This document shows positions 1-6,230 of a DNA stretch of 32,797 nt, in pieces (position 1 is the stretch's first letter; each line of letters starts with the position of its first letter). The notes under the pieces were generated by a model. It was not told the origin of the DNA and searched no databases. It saw only the letters and a program-made list of their open reading frames with translations. Made by a program: the position numbers and the translations under genes. Origin of the DNA: a virus; the IMG/VR virus record IMGVR_UViG_3300011115_000648, positions 1-32,797 of that record. The stretch is one strand, 5' to 3'.

Positions 1-127
1 ATTAAATCCTTTTGGTTTTCTCATAGGAGTTAGTTTAAAAATTTAACAGGAAGCCAATTCCATCTTACCCATAATTGTATCCAATATCCTTCAACCTTTA
101 CAAATTCTAACCATCTTGTTTCATTGC
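1..127. repeat. Left copy of the 127-bp terminal redundancy
   Basis: These 127 bases recur without a mismatch as the last 127 bases of the window (32671-32797). The window is therefore a closed circle of 32,670 bp written out with its overlap. An overlap of exactly 127 bases is what an assembler run at k=127 leaves on a circular contig, so I read it as an assembly overlap rather than a biological terminal repeat. That reading is inference. Confidence 0.95.
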
Positions 128-209
128 CAATAGTTACTGGTAAAAATGCAAAGTATTTCCGAATATATAATTTGCCTTCTTCAGGCAATGGCTCGTTTTT
201 CCATCTCAT
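30..209 (-). CDS. Hypothetical tryptophan-rich protein, 59 aa
   Basis: Short gene directly after the small terminase gene, whose stop lies 11 bases upstream of this ATG. The product begins MRWKNEPLPE and ends WLPVKFLN with a TAA stop. Tryptophan is strikingly frequent (positions 3, 33, 43, 47, 50 and 52 approximately). I see no signal peptide or clear membrane segment. The family is not recognised. Its place between the two terminase genes on the circle (with 32515-32694 and 32119-32295) suggests a role in or around packaging, but that is only positional. Its 3' part is repeated at 32699-32797 because of the contig overlap. Confidence 0.65.
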   Translation of the reverse strand: MRWKNEPLPEEGKLYIRKYFAFLPVTIGNETRWLEFVKVEGYWIQLWVRWNWLPVKFLN

Positions 210-220
210 AGTTTTTCAGT

Positions 221-634
221 TTAATCTCCAAAGAATGGTTGCTCAACATGTACTTTTGTTTCGTTCTTTTCAACCAGGTTATTCAATCGCTGTGTGATGC
301 TTGGATTGTATATCCCCGCCATACCACCCTCTATTTGGTCTTGGCGAATTACTTCTTTTATCGCATGACAGATCTCGGAAAAATCGTTGTAAGCTTCATT
401 CTTATTACCAAAATAATCATGTATTCTATGTACAATTCCATGCTCAAAACAATAAACAGAAAAGCCTTCTAAAGTCAATGGTTTTTCTTTATGCCTACTT
501 ACTTCTTTTGCCATGCCACCAACCCAATCGGTAACAACAAAAGGACTGTTTTTAATTTTATTTTTATAAGCCAAAAAGTATTCCCACATTTTTTCAGGTG
601 ATTCAATCTTTAATGGTCTGCCTTTTTTAGCCAT
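221..634 (-). CDS. Terminase small subunit (gp3-type DNA packaging protein)
   Basis: Probable small terminase, which recognises phage DNA and passes it to the large subunit. The 137-residue product starts MAKKGRPLKIESPEKMWEYF and has the pattern I associate with gp3-type DNA-packaging proteins in Bacteroidota phages: a basic GRP start, then SPEKMWEYF, a central KPLTLEGFSVYC helix, and a C-terminal QIEGGMAGIYNPSITQRLN block. The ATG at 634 is preferred over the one at 676. It gives an 8-base overlap with the upstream gene rather than about 50, and the family signature begins exactly there. On the circle the large terminase is only three small genes downstream. Confidence 0.75.
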   Translation of the reverse strand: MAKKGRPLKIESPEKMWEYFLAYKNKIKNSPFVVTDWVGGMAKEVSRHKEKPLTLEGFSVYCFEHGIVHRIHDYFGNKNEAYNDFSEICHAIKEVIRQDQIEGGMAGIYNPSITQRLNNLVEKNETKVHVEQPFFGD

Positions 635-962
635 GATCTTCGAAATTATATTGATAGTTGTGTCGTTCAGTTTCAAATTTCACCAATTCCAATGCTCTTA
701 TGCCAGCAATATGTGAATCAGTTGGGAAGAAATATTTCCACCCTTTGCTCATACCCTTTTGAATATAGTAGAAAAAAGCAATGCCTATCTTTCCGGTAGG
801 TTGCTTTTTAAACTTTACTACAGCAGTTTGATCAGATGTTGGGATTATTTCATCTACCTCAAATACTTCTTGATTGAAATTCATTTCTCTATCGTTGCGA
901 CTAAATCGCTGACAAACAACATCAACTGCTGATTTTAATTCTATTGCTATTTGCTTATTCAA
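627..962 (-). CDS. Hypothetical phage protein, 111 aa
   Basis: Unrecognised product of 111 residues. It overlaps the upstream gene by 4 bases (ATGA) and the small terminase start by 8 bases, so it is translated within the same unit. The middle reads like a small beta-rich fold (DQTAVVKFKKQPTGKIGIAFFYYIQKG). No signal peptide, membrane segment or metal-binding motif is visible. Its fixed position ahead of the small terminase suggests a late-gene or packaging accessory; the sequence itself gives no function. Confidence 0.7.
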   Translation of the reverse strand: MNKQIAIELKSAVDVVCQRFSRNDREMNFNQEVFEVDEIIPTSDQTAVVKFKKQPTGKIGIAFFYYIQKGMSKGWKYFFPTDSHIAGIRALELVKFETERHNYQYNFEDHG

Positions 963-1309
963 TCTAATTTGCTTTTATAATGGTCACATATCTTTTCCAT
1001 CTTTGCCAAATAATATGTGGTGAAATCTTGGTATCCTTCATTATTTTGCTCATAGTTTCTAAATAGAATATTGCGCAACCTTTGTGATGGGGTTTTATTG
1101 GTATCCAAATCAGCTTTTAAAGTATCCAATGCTTCTACTTCATAGGACTGAAAGCTTTCTTCTTTAATGCCGATAAAACAAAACTTTTGATTCAAGTTAA
1201 ATAAAGATGCTGCATCATTGGGCGATAACTCTTGTGTGCCAAAAGTTACCCTGACCGTTTTGTCTTTTCTTGAAGCAATGCCTTCTATTTGTGCAGGTAG
1301 TAGGAACAT
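959..1309 (-). CDS. Conserved phage protein of unknown function, 116 aa
   Basis: The ATG at 1309 is chosen over an earlier in-frame start at 1453. The residues between (MQGDGWHKNERQNRKP...) are read from the HNH gene in another frame and look unlike protein, while FLLPAQIEGIASRKDKTVRV begins a convincing domain. The C-terminal half has TPSQRLRNILFRNYEQNN followed by a helix with YYLAKMEKICDHYKSKLD, a pattern I have seen in proteins of many phages without an assigned role. The gene overlaps the HNH gene by 25 bases upstream and the next gene by 4 bases, so coupling is likely. Confidence 0.7.
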   Translation of the reverse strand: MFLLPAQIEGIASRKDKTVRVTFGTQELSPNDAASLFNLNQKFCFIGIKEESFQSYEVEALDTLKADLDTNKTPSQRLRNILFRNYEQNNEGYQDFTTYYLAKMEKICDHYKSKLD

Positions 1310-1560
1310 GATGTGACCAGTCTTTCGGTATGAATCGTTGTTAAAAATTCCAAATATTGTTTCTTGTCTCCGTACTGCAAATGACATTTTCTGCAAACTG
1401 CCATTAGGTTTTCTATTTTGTCTTTCGTTTTTGTGCCACCCATCCCCCTGCAATCAAGATGATGAATATCAACAGCTTTGCTATCGCATACTTCACATGG
1501 GATAAAGTCTTCCAATCCATAGCCAAAATGCTTTAGATAAACTTTGGTGTGATTTTTCAC
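1285..1560 (-). CDS. HNH endonuclease, 91 aa
   Basis: Small HNH nuclease. It has a zinc-type pair CEVC near residue 22, the DIHHLD motif near residue 31 that supplies the catalytic and metal-binding histidines, and NLMAVCRKCH near residues 52-61 with the final asparagine, cysteine pair and histidine. The start is GTG, sharing its first G with the TAG stop of the upstream gene. In many long-tailed phages an HNH protein near the terminase genes helps cut or package DNA. That role is plausible here because the small terminase is three genes downstream, but a simple homing nuclease cannot be excluded. Confidence 0.85.
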   Translation of the reverse strand: MKNHTKVYLKHFGYGLEDFIPCEVCDSKAVDIHHLDCRGMGGTKTKDKIENLMAVCRKCHLQYGDKKQYLEFLTTIHTERLVTSCSYYLHK

Positions 1561-1778
1561 TACTTCTTTTTTGCTTCCAACTTTGCTGCATTGTCAAATA
1601 CGAACTTTACCATGTAATTCACACATGGTTGGCAACCTCTCCATGAGAAATCCCCGTTGGGAGAAATCTGCAATGCTAATTTTTCAAACTCGATTAACTC
1701 GCTTTCTGATGGGTGCAAGTCGATGCCTACGTTTACACGCTCCTGCATGAATATTCTGTCTTGTAAGAATGGTATCAT
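1560..1778 (-). CDS. Hypothetical protein, 72 aa
   Basis: Unrecognised small protein. The ATG overlaps the sigma-like gene upstream by 4 bases (ATGA) and its TAG stop overlaps the GTG of the HNH gene by one base, so it is tightly coupled on both sides. Its centre reads SPNGDFSWRGCQPCVNYMVKF, with a CQPC pair that could bind metal or form a disulphide, and it ends in a lysine run. An internal ATG ten residues in (MQERVNVGIDL) is an alternative start. Confidence 0.65.
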   Translation of the reverse strand: MIPFLQDRIFMQERVNVGIDLHPSESELIEFEKLALQISPNGDFSWRGCQPCVNYMVKFVFDNAAKLEAKKK

Positions 1779-2239
1779 ATGAATTGTTTTATTTCTTTTT
1801 TTGCTTGTTTAACGGTGTTATAAATCGAACACATGGGAATATGTGTGATGTCTGCTACTTTTTGGTAAGTTCCCAACTCTGCATACAACTTCAATACTTC
1901 CGACTTATACCAGTGCAGCTTGTGCATGGGTAGGTTTATCTCTTGCGGTTCACTATCATCCACGATGTCACTAAAATCTTCCGTTGGGGTTTCCCTTCCC
2001 AATTGTTTTTTCAAAGTGCCGTTGCTCCAGTTCGCTGTGTTATATATCAGCTTCACGCAGAAATGCTGCAATTTTCCCCTTGCGTGCAAATCCTGAATCA
2101 ATTCCTCACTTAACAAACAGAGTTCTAAAAATGCGTGCTGAATAACATCGTCAGCAATATCAGCAGGCTTTATCTTTCCTTTTATTATCCCAATGTCTTT
2201 GGATAAATACAAGTCGCTGATTAATTCATTTTTAGTCAT
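1775..2239 (-). CDS. Sigma-factor-like DNA-binding protein, 154 aa
   Basis: This resembles a reduced sigma-70-family or late-transcription regulator. An acidic helix (ADIADDVIQHAFLELC, near residues 26-43) resembles region 2 of small sigma factors. After a loosely conserved middle, the last 40 residues (VLKLYAELGTYQKVADITHI... then SIYNTVKQAKKEIK) have the spacing of a region-4 helix-turn-helix. It sits between the replication genes and the packaging genes, where phages often encode the activator of late transcription. It overlaps its neighbours by 8 and 4 bases. The sigma resemblance is by pattern only; a plain helix-turn-helix regulator is the alternative. Confidence 0.6.
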   Translation of the reverse strand: MTKNELISDLYLSKDIGIIKGKIKPADIADDVIQHAFLELCLLSEELIQDLHARGKLQHFCVKLIYNTANWSNGTLKKQLGRETPTEDFSDIVDDSEPQEINLPMHKLHWYKSEVLKLYAELGTYQKVADITHIPMCSIYNTVKQAKKEIKQFI

Positions 2240-2537
2240 ATACCCACTCTGCTAATTTTACGTTGCCGTTTTCTGCTGTTGCCATCAAACAAAAACAACC
2301 TGCTTTTTTTGCCCTTGTTAAAAATTCAATCTGTTCCTCACTCAACCGATCCGTTGCCGTTTTCACTTCACAATACACTGCAATGCCAGTATGCTTCTGA
2401 AACCCTACAATGTCCGGCACGCCCTTCAATCCAATAAACTTTCTGCCACGTACTGCCAAGTTATTGTTGCGCCAAACAAAGCATTCCCTTTGCTCTAAAA
2501 GTTGTGTTGCCGTCTTTGTGATTTCACTCGCATTCAT
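2232..2537 (-). CDS. VRR-NUC domain nuclease, 101 aa
   Basis: Single-domain VRR-NUC nuclease of the PD-(D/E)xK fold. The active-site pattern is visible as KGVPDIVGF (near residues 38-46) followed by YCEVKTATDRLSEEQIEFL (from about residue 54), giving the D...ExK triad. Such proteins are common in phage replication modules, where they probably trim branched or recombining DNA. An operator copy (2553-2565) and an imperfect -7 element lie just upstream of the ATG, so this gene may have its own repressible promoter. The next gene overlaps it by 8 bases. Confidence 0.85.
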   Translation of the reverse strand: MNASEITKTATQLLEQRECFVWRNNNLAVRGRKFIGLKGVPDIVGFQKHTGIAVYCEVKTATDRLSEEQIEFLTRAKKAGCFCLMATAENGNVKLAEWVYD

Positions 2538-2552
2538 ACGTGTATAAATTTA

Positions 2553-2565
2553 TAAACTTTGTTTG
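2553..2565. promoter_or_regulatory. Operator copy upstream of the VRR-NUC gene
   Basis: TAAAC-TTT-GTTTG. On the minus strand a TAAATTTA element (one mismatch to the -7 consensus) follows it, but no TTTG is found at the -33 position, so the promoter is weak or absent. Confidence 0.5.
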
Positions 2566-2573
2566 TGTTTTTG

Positions 2574-3173
2574 CTAACTTTTTTTACTTAAGTTATACAC
2601 ATTCATGGCTGTTCGGTGTTTGTTCTTTTCGGTTTGGTCTAAAAGTTCGCTGGTGCGGTTGCTATCTCCCATGGCTTTGTGTTGGCTTTCTATTTCTTCT
2701 TTAAAATCCATGTAAGCTTTATGCCTTTCTTCCCGATACTTTTCCAACAGTTCAAAGAAGGTAGGGATGTCCATGCGGTCATACACTTTGCCGTATTTGT
2801 TTTTTACCAATCCATCTAAAAAAAGCAAGATGTCTTCCAGTGCCAACTGATCTTCTTCTGCGGATTCTATGAGCATGTAAGCAAGGTCAACCACCTGCTC
2901 AGCGGTCATGCCCACCCGAAGATTGAAGTTGGATAAAGCTTTCTGAATGGCTTTGCTCAGCACTGCACCAACTATGGCTTCCCCATACTTTTTTGCAAGT
3001 GCCGGCAAACGATCTTCCCTTCGTATTTGCTGAATGACTTTTAAGGGAACAGGATTGCCTTTGTCTTTGAATGGGGCAAGCAATGGAACAAGACTATTGC
3101 CCTGCCTGATGCCGTTTAATAATTGCCTCGTTGAGTTGTTGGTCTGTAATGTGGTTAACTCTTGATTTTGCAT
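2574..3173 (-). CDS. Conserved phage protein in replication module, 199 aa
   Basis: Helical, charged protein of 199 residues. A mid-region VVDLAYMLIESAEEDQLALEDI and a block reading YDRMDIPTFFELLEKYREER look like a conserved core; I recognise the type from Bacteroidota phages but not a function. The first 27 codons lie within the 3' end of the upstream initiator-like gene in another frame, an 80-base overlap. No later ATG is available before residue 88, so the overlap is probably real, although a TTG start near residue 29 would remove it. Being next to the initiator-like gene suggests a helicase-loader or replication accessory role (inference). Confidence 0.7.
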   Translation of the reverse strand: MQNQELTTLQTNNSTRQLLNGIRQGNSLVPLLAPFKDKGNPVPLKVIQQIRREDRLPALAKKYGEAIVGAVLSKAIQKALSNFNLRVGMTAEQVVDLAYMLIESAEEDQLALEDILLFLDGLVKNKYGKVYDRMDIPTFFELLEKYREERHKAYMDFKEEIESQHKAMGDSNRTSELLDQTEKNKHRTAMNVYNLSKKS

Positions 3174-3798
3174 GTTCGTTGTTTTTTATTTCAAAAAATC
3201 CTTTCCATCCATTTGCCATTGATTGCTGTATCACGCTGCAGGCAATGCTTTCATTGCCATTGCAAATCTTCACCAGGTTCAATATGGCTGCTTGTTCTGA
3301 TTGCGGGGTTTTGTAGGAAAACTTGTGGTGTGTTTTTTTGTAGTCAATCCATAGCTGCCAATGATTCAAAAAATTTTGCGTTTCAAATGGCATTTTAACT
3401 TTATTTTCTTTTTCAATTATATTTCTATTTTCATTTTCATTTTCATTTTCCATATGATTGCTCATATGTTTATCATATGTTGTATCATATGATGGTATGG
3501 AAGGTTCTTTTTTACCTAACCGATTGTTTTTTCTACTTTCAGTGTAGCTTTTACGCTTGCTCGCTTCCTCATCCAACTTGGCATTAAAAAATAATCCTTG
3601 CGCATCTTGCTGCATTTTTTCCATAATGTCACTATCATATGTTTTACATATGTGCAACACTTGTTTTTCAGAAAGGTGTCCATGTTGGTGCTGAGCGCAT
3701 AATAAACGAATAAATTTCCCTACTTGCTCATCGGTAAAAAACATAGTTCCGGTAAGAAAATCACCAGGATAAAATAGAAAGGCGGGGTCTTTAGCCAT
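3094..3798 (-). CDS. Replication initiator-like protein (DUF1376-type N-terminus), 234 aa
   Basis: The N-terminus MAKDPAFLFYPGDFLTGTMF with FTDEQVGKFIRLLC matches the winged-helix start typical of phage replisome organisers. A low-complexity acidic linker (ENENENENR) leads to a C-terminal helical domain that ends MANGWKGFFEIKN, as in DnaD-like phage replication proteins. An upstream in-frame TTG at 3909 was rejected, because residues between it and this ATG read like untranslated sequence and contain the promoter downstream region. A well-formed promoter with two operator copies lies at 3907-3937. It probably opens or marks the phage origin for replication. Confidence 0.7.
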   Translation of the reverse strand: MAKDPAFLFYPGDFLTGTMFFTDEQVGKFIRLLCAQHQHGHLSEKQVLHICKTYDSDIMEKMQQDAQGLFFNAKLDEEASKRKSYTESRKNNRLGKKEPSIPSYDTTYDKHMSNHMENENENENRNIIEKENKVKMPFETQNFLNHWQLWIDYKKTHHKFSYKTPQSEQAAILNLVKICNGNESIACSVIQQSMANGWKGFFEIKNNEHAKSRVNHITDQQLNEAIIKRHQAGQ

Positions 3799-3906
3799 AA
3801 AATAAAAAGGGGAAGTCTGTGTAGTGAAAAACAGAAATCCCCCAGTTTGATTTAACCAAAAACCAGTCAGCAAATCACTACTTCTGCGGACTGATGTTGT
3901 ATCCTC

Positions 3907-3937
3907 CAAAGTTAAAACTTTGTTTTTGTTTTACAAA
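3907..3937 (-). promoter_or_regulatory. Promoter of the replication initiator-like gene
   Basis: On the minus strand TTTG (3937-3934), a 19-base spacer and TAACTTTG (3914-3907) match the Bacteroidota consensus exactly. Two operator copies overlap it: one in the spacer against the -7 box (3914-3926), one over the -33 box (3934-3946). Confidence 0.75.
3914..3926. promoter_or_regulatory. Operator copy against the -7 box
   Basis: AAAAC-TTT-GTTTT with the exact 11-mer core at 3915-3925. It occupies the same position relative to the -7 box as the copy at 7184-7196. Confidence 0.6.
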
Positions 3938-3946
3938 CTTTGTTTT
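3934..3946. promoter_or_regulatory. Operator copy over the -33 box
   Basis: CAAAC-TTT-GTTTT, 20 bases from the neighbouring copy, about two helical turns, which would put two bound dimers on the same face. Confidence 0.6.
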
Positions 3947-3948
3947 GT

Positions 3949-4218
3949 TTATTGTGCAAAAAAATTTACTTTCCAAAAGTTGACGGTTCTTTGGGTATCA
4001 AAATCTTTGCCCCTGAATGCATGTTGTATTAATCCGAATTGAAGTAATTCTCCTCTGCGTGGAGTAACTCGGTTAATGGGCCAACCCAGTAAGTCAGCAA
4101 TCTGACTATCGTTGCAATTGCCCAATACTTCAATCGCCTTAAAAACGGCTTCTTGTTTTTCATTGATGTTTGTTTTGGCTGCTGCATAAGCAGGTAGGCT
4201 GGTTTGGTAATCGTACAT
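3949..4218 (-). CDS. Winged-helix DNA-binding protein, 89 aa
   Basis: Small winged-helix protein. The core reads KQEAVFKAIEVLGNCNDSQI, then ADLLGWPINRVTPRRGELLQ, then a wing ending TVNFWKV, the layout of MarR or ArsR-like helix-turn-helix proteins often found among phage replication genes. Its ATG shares one base with the stop of the micropeptide gene upstream (TAATG). It may regulate the replication unit; the sequence does not show the target. Confidence 0.75.
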   Translation of the reverse strand: MYDYQTSLPAYAAAKTNINEKQEAVFKAIEVLGNCNDSQIADLLGWPINRVTPRRGELLQFGLIQHAFRGKDFDTQRTVNFWKVNFFAQ

Positions 4219-4280
4219 TAGGATAGTATTAGGTAAAAAATTAGAATGGTAATAATAATTTCAACAATTACTTTTTTCAT
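4218..4280 (-). CDS. 20-residue hydrophobic membrane peptide
   Basis: A 20-codon reading frame giving MKKVIVEIIITILIFYLILS. The sequence is two lysines then one hydrophobic span of about 17 residues, the layout of a single-pass membrane peptide. Its ATG overlaps the stop of the DnaA-like gene as ATGA, and its TAA overlaps the next ATG as TAATG, so it fills the gap between two genes with coupled junctions on both sides. That arrangement is the main reason to call it. The function is unknown; small membrane peptides can modulate ion flux or inhibit membrane enzymes. Confidence 0.6.
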   Translation of the reverse strand: MKKVIVEIIITILIFYLILS

Positions 4281-4648
4281 AAAAACATAATAACGGATTG
4301 ATAATCTCTTTTTACTGCATCATCGTATTTGAGATGACCGGAAAAAGTGCGGACTGCATGAATGATGGTGGTGTGGTCTTTGCCGAATATTTCCCCAATT
4401 GCCTTTAAAGACATATTGGTTTTTTCTCGCAGCAAATACATGATCATTTGTCTGCCGGTAACAATGGCTCGGTAGCGTTCCCTTCGCTTTAATTCATCGA
4501 ATGTAAGCTTGTAATAATCACATACCGCATAGATGATTCTATCCACCAACATTTTGTTTTGGTCTTGCTTTTCAATCAAGCCGGGTATAGCATAGCAGCA
4601 AATATCTATTTTATTGCTGTGGCTATTTTTAACAGTTGCTTCCATCAT
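4277..4648 (-). CDS. Stand-alone DnaA C-terminal (domain IV) protein, 123 aa
   Basis: Contains the DNA-binding domain of the bacterial initiator DnaA without the ATPase. RQMIMYLLREKTNMSLKAIG and the signature GKDHTTIIHAVRTF (from about residue 89) match domain IV, which binds DnaA boxes. The first 35 residues do not match DnaA. Such truncated proteins can bind the phage origin, compete with host DnaA, or act as repressors at DnaA boxes. I saw no clear cluster of TTATCCACA boxes in the early region. The gene shares an identical 21-base leader with its upstream neighbour (4646-4666 and 4933-4953). Confidence 0.85.
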   Translation of the reverse strand: MMEATVKNSHSNKIDICCYAIPGLIEKQDQNKMLVDRIIYAVCDYYKLTFDELKRRERYRAIVTGRQMIMYLLREKTNMSLKAIGEIFGKDHTTIIHAVRTFSGHLKYDDAVKRDYQSVIMFL

Positions 4649-4666
4649 AGTCAGTCGGTTTTTTAA
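4646..4666 (-). repeat. Shared intercistronic leader, copy 1
   Basis: 21 bases identical to 4933-4953, running from the start codon of 4277-4648 back through the stop codon of the previous gene; the common part is ACCGACTGACT just before the ATG. Confidence 0.6.
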
Positions 4667-4935
4667 TTGCTTTTCATTGCCGTCTCAACGGCATTATCAA
4701 TAATTTGTTTCAACTTTTCTAATGTCATATTATAAACAGCAGGCTTTTGAGTAATTGCTATTTCATAATCTGAAATCATTAAATGCTGTAAATCTTCAAG
4801 CCTGTAACGTGGTCTGCCATTTATCCGGCAATAAGGTTTTATTTTCCCAAATCTTTGCCATTGCTTTACAGTTTGTGGCTTTACATTAAAGTAGTTTGCT
4901 ACTTCCTTTCGTGTCATCATTTGATTGTTTTCCAT
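4663..4935 (-). CDS. MerR/excisionase-like helix-turn-helix protein, 90 aa
   Basis: MMTRKEVANYFNVKPQTVKQ followed by WQRFGKIKPYCRINGRPRYRLEDL is the pattern of the HTH_17 family: a helix-turn-helix, a basic wing, then the Y-R-L-E-D-L helix cap. Family members act as excisionases or small regulators. The short C-terminal helix may dimerise. An excisionase usually lies near its integrase, and this gene is about 3 kb away among replication genes, so regulator is as likely as excisionase. Confidence 0.75.
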   Translation of the reverse strand: MENNQMMTRKEVANYFNVKPQTVKQWQRFGKIKPYCRINGRPRYRLEDLQHLMISDYEIAITQKPAVYNMTLEKLKQIIDNAVETAMKSN

Positions 4936-4953
4936 AGTCAGTCGGTTTTTTAA
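4933..4953 (-). repeat. Shared intercistronic leader, copy 2
   Basis: Identical to 4646-4666 and placed the same way, between the SSB-tailed protein gene and the MerR-like gene. Confidence 0.6.
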
Positions 4954-5162
4954 AATGGCAAATCAGTTTCTTCAAGCTTTTGTGGTTGATTATATTGTGG
5001 TTTCTCAAATGGTTTATCTTCCACAATATTGAAGTCCGGATGCTTTGATTCTTTTTTATAGGTATTCACCCACATCGAATATTTTTTGCCTTCAATACTG
5101 AAGCTGATCACTTCGCCTTTTGCTGTTTGCTTGCGCCATGCGCCGATTTTTTGGTTTGTCAT
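4950..5162 (-). CDS. Small protein with SSB-like C-terminal tail, 70 aa
   Basis: The N-terminal 45 residues (TNQKIGAWRKQTAKGEVISF, then KYSMWVNTYKKESKHPDF) look like a small beta-barrel of the kind found in short phage replication proteins. A proline/glutamine-rich linker leads to the final residues EETDLPF, which resemble the D-D-D-I-P-F tip by which SSB recruits repair and replication proteins. The gene overlaps the upstream reading frame by 4 bases and lies downstream of the ERF gene. I infer a minimal ssDNA-binding or SSB-mimic role; the fold assignment is by eye only. Confidence 0.6.
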   Translation of the reverse strand: MTNQKIGAWRKQTAKGEVISFSIEGKKYSMWVNTYKKESKHPDFNIVEDKPFEKPQYNQPQKLEETDLPF

Positions 5163-5593
5163 TTTGGTATTTGAATTTTAAAGGTTACGGTAGATTGTTT
5201 TACAGGTAAGTCGCCTTTGTAGTAGGTCTTTTGAAAGTCCTCAATTTCTTTTTGTTTGGCTTTCAGTTCGTTGATTTGGGCATCTAATTCCCCCCACCCT
5301 TCTATATGTGCAAAATCATATTTGATGCTGCTCATTTCGGCTATTTGCACACCATTGATTTCTGCTTTGCCTTTGGGATATTTGCCCAACTCACTCAGCA
5401 CTTCCTCTGCAATTTTTTCTTTGGCACTCTTTACCAGTTGCTCCATTGCGTTCAAACGAATGGCAACATTTACGGCATTGATATGTCCTTCCCTTACTTG
5501 CTCTGCTATGGTTTCTGCAAGTAGGTCAATGCTGAATTTGGTGGGAGCAATTTCCCCCACCTTATAATCATCAAGCTGTCTTTCTAAGTTCAT
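5159..5593 (-). CDS. Hypothetical recombination-module protein, 144 aa
   Basis: The start at 5593 (MNLERQLDDYKVGEIAPTKF) overlaps the ERF gene by 23 bases; a start at 5638 would add 15 unlikely residues. The protein is helical and charged in its first two thirds (VKSAKEKIAEEVLSELGKYP), with a central NGVQIAEMSSIKYDF strand-like region, a second helix, and a final strand TVTFKIQIP. I do not recognise the family. Lying between the annealing protein and the SSB-like protein, it is probably part of the same recombination unit. Confidence 0.7.
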   Translation of the reverse strand: MNLERQLDDYKVGEIAPTKFSIDLLAETIAEQVREGHINAVNVAIRLNAMEQLVKSAKEKIAEEVLSELGKYPKGKAEINGVQIAEMSSIKYDFAHIEGWGELDAQINELKAKQKEIEDFQKTYYKGDLPVKQSTVTFKIQIPK

Positions 5594-6230
5594 CTTTTTT
5601 GGTTGTAAATTGTGAACGAATATTGTTGGTTTCTGCAAGCTTACTGTTGGTGTGATACAGGGTATTCAACTGCCCAATGGTTTCACAGCTATCCAATACC
5701 ATCAGCAAATCTTCTACGGTTTTGTACTCTGTTTTACAAAGCGCATCTACCGGATTTTCTTCTTGCTTAATTTTTACCGGAGCTTTCACTGGCTTTGGCA
5801 ACACTTCATGGGTGTGGTATTCGGTGTCTAACTTTTCTTCCGTTGGGATTAAAAACATTTGCATCAGTGCATACTTTAATGCAGTACTCATGGCTTTGTT
5901 GGTAGACTTGTCTGCACTGTCCATTGCCTCACCTTCCAGTGTAGATTCAACACAGCTACCATCAACAGTGCAAAACTTAAATTGACACTTGGCAATGGTG
6001 TAAATAAGCGTTCCGCCATTTCTTGTTTGTCGTTCTTCACGCTTGCTCTCTAATACATTCGATACAATGAATACCGAATGCTTTTTAAATAAAGGTTGCA
6101 GTGCATTGTACATGTCATCAATGCCTCTGAACTTGTAGCCCTGTTGGGCATTGGTTTTGCTCTTACCAATAGCCTCCACATCTTGCATGATGTTATTGAG
6201 TGCTTGGTAAATGTTGGTTGTCTGATTCAT
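5571..6230 (-). CDS. ERF-family single-strand annealing protein, 219 aa
   Basis: ERF-type recombinase that anneals complementary single strands during phage recombination or circularisation. The signature is clear: NIYQALNNIMQDVEAIGK, then GYKFRGIDDMYNALQPLFKK (near residues 31-50), then strands with GGTLIYTIAKCQF and the ALKYALMQMFLIPT helix near residue 117. The C-terminal third is a variable tail rich in lysine and proline, probably for partner binding. The ATG lies 38 bases inside the preceding gene. The small genes around it, including the SSB-like one, form its likely operon. Confidence 0.9.
   Translation of the reverse strand: MNQTTNIYQALNNIMQDVEAIGKSKTNAQQGYKFRGIDDMYNALQPLFKKHSVFIVSNVLESKREERQTRNGGTLIYTIAKCQFKFCTVDGSCVESTLEGEAMDSADKSTNKAMSTALKYALMQMFLIPTEEKLDTEYHTHEVLPKPVKAPVKIKQEENPVDALCKTEYKTVEDLLMVLDSCETIGQLNTLYHTNSKLAETNNIRSQFTTKKDELRKTA

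Noticed and set aside
3799-3909. N-terminal extension of the replication initiator-like protein from a TTG
   Set aside because: The extra residues do not resemble the family, the start is TTG, and the region lies just downstream of a strong promoter at 3907-3937.
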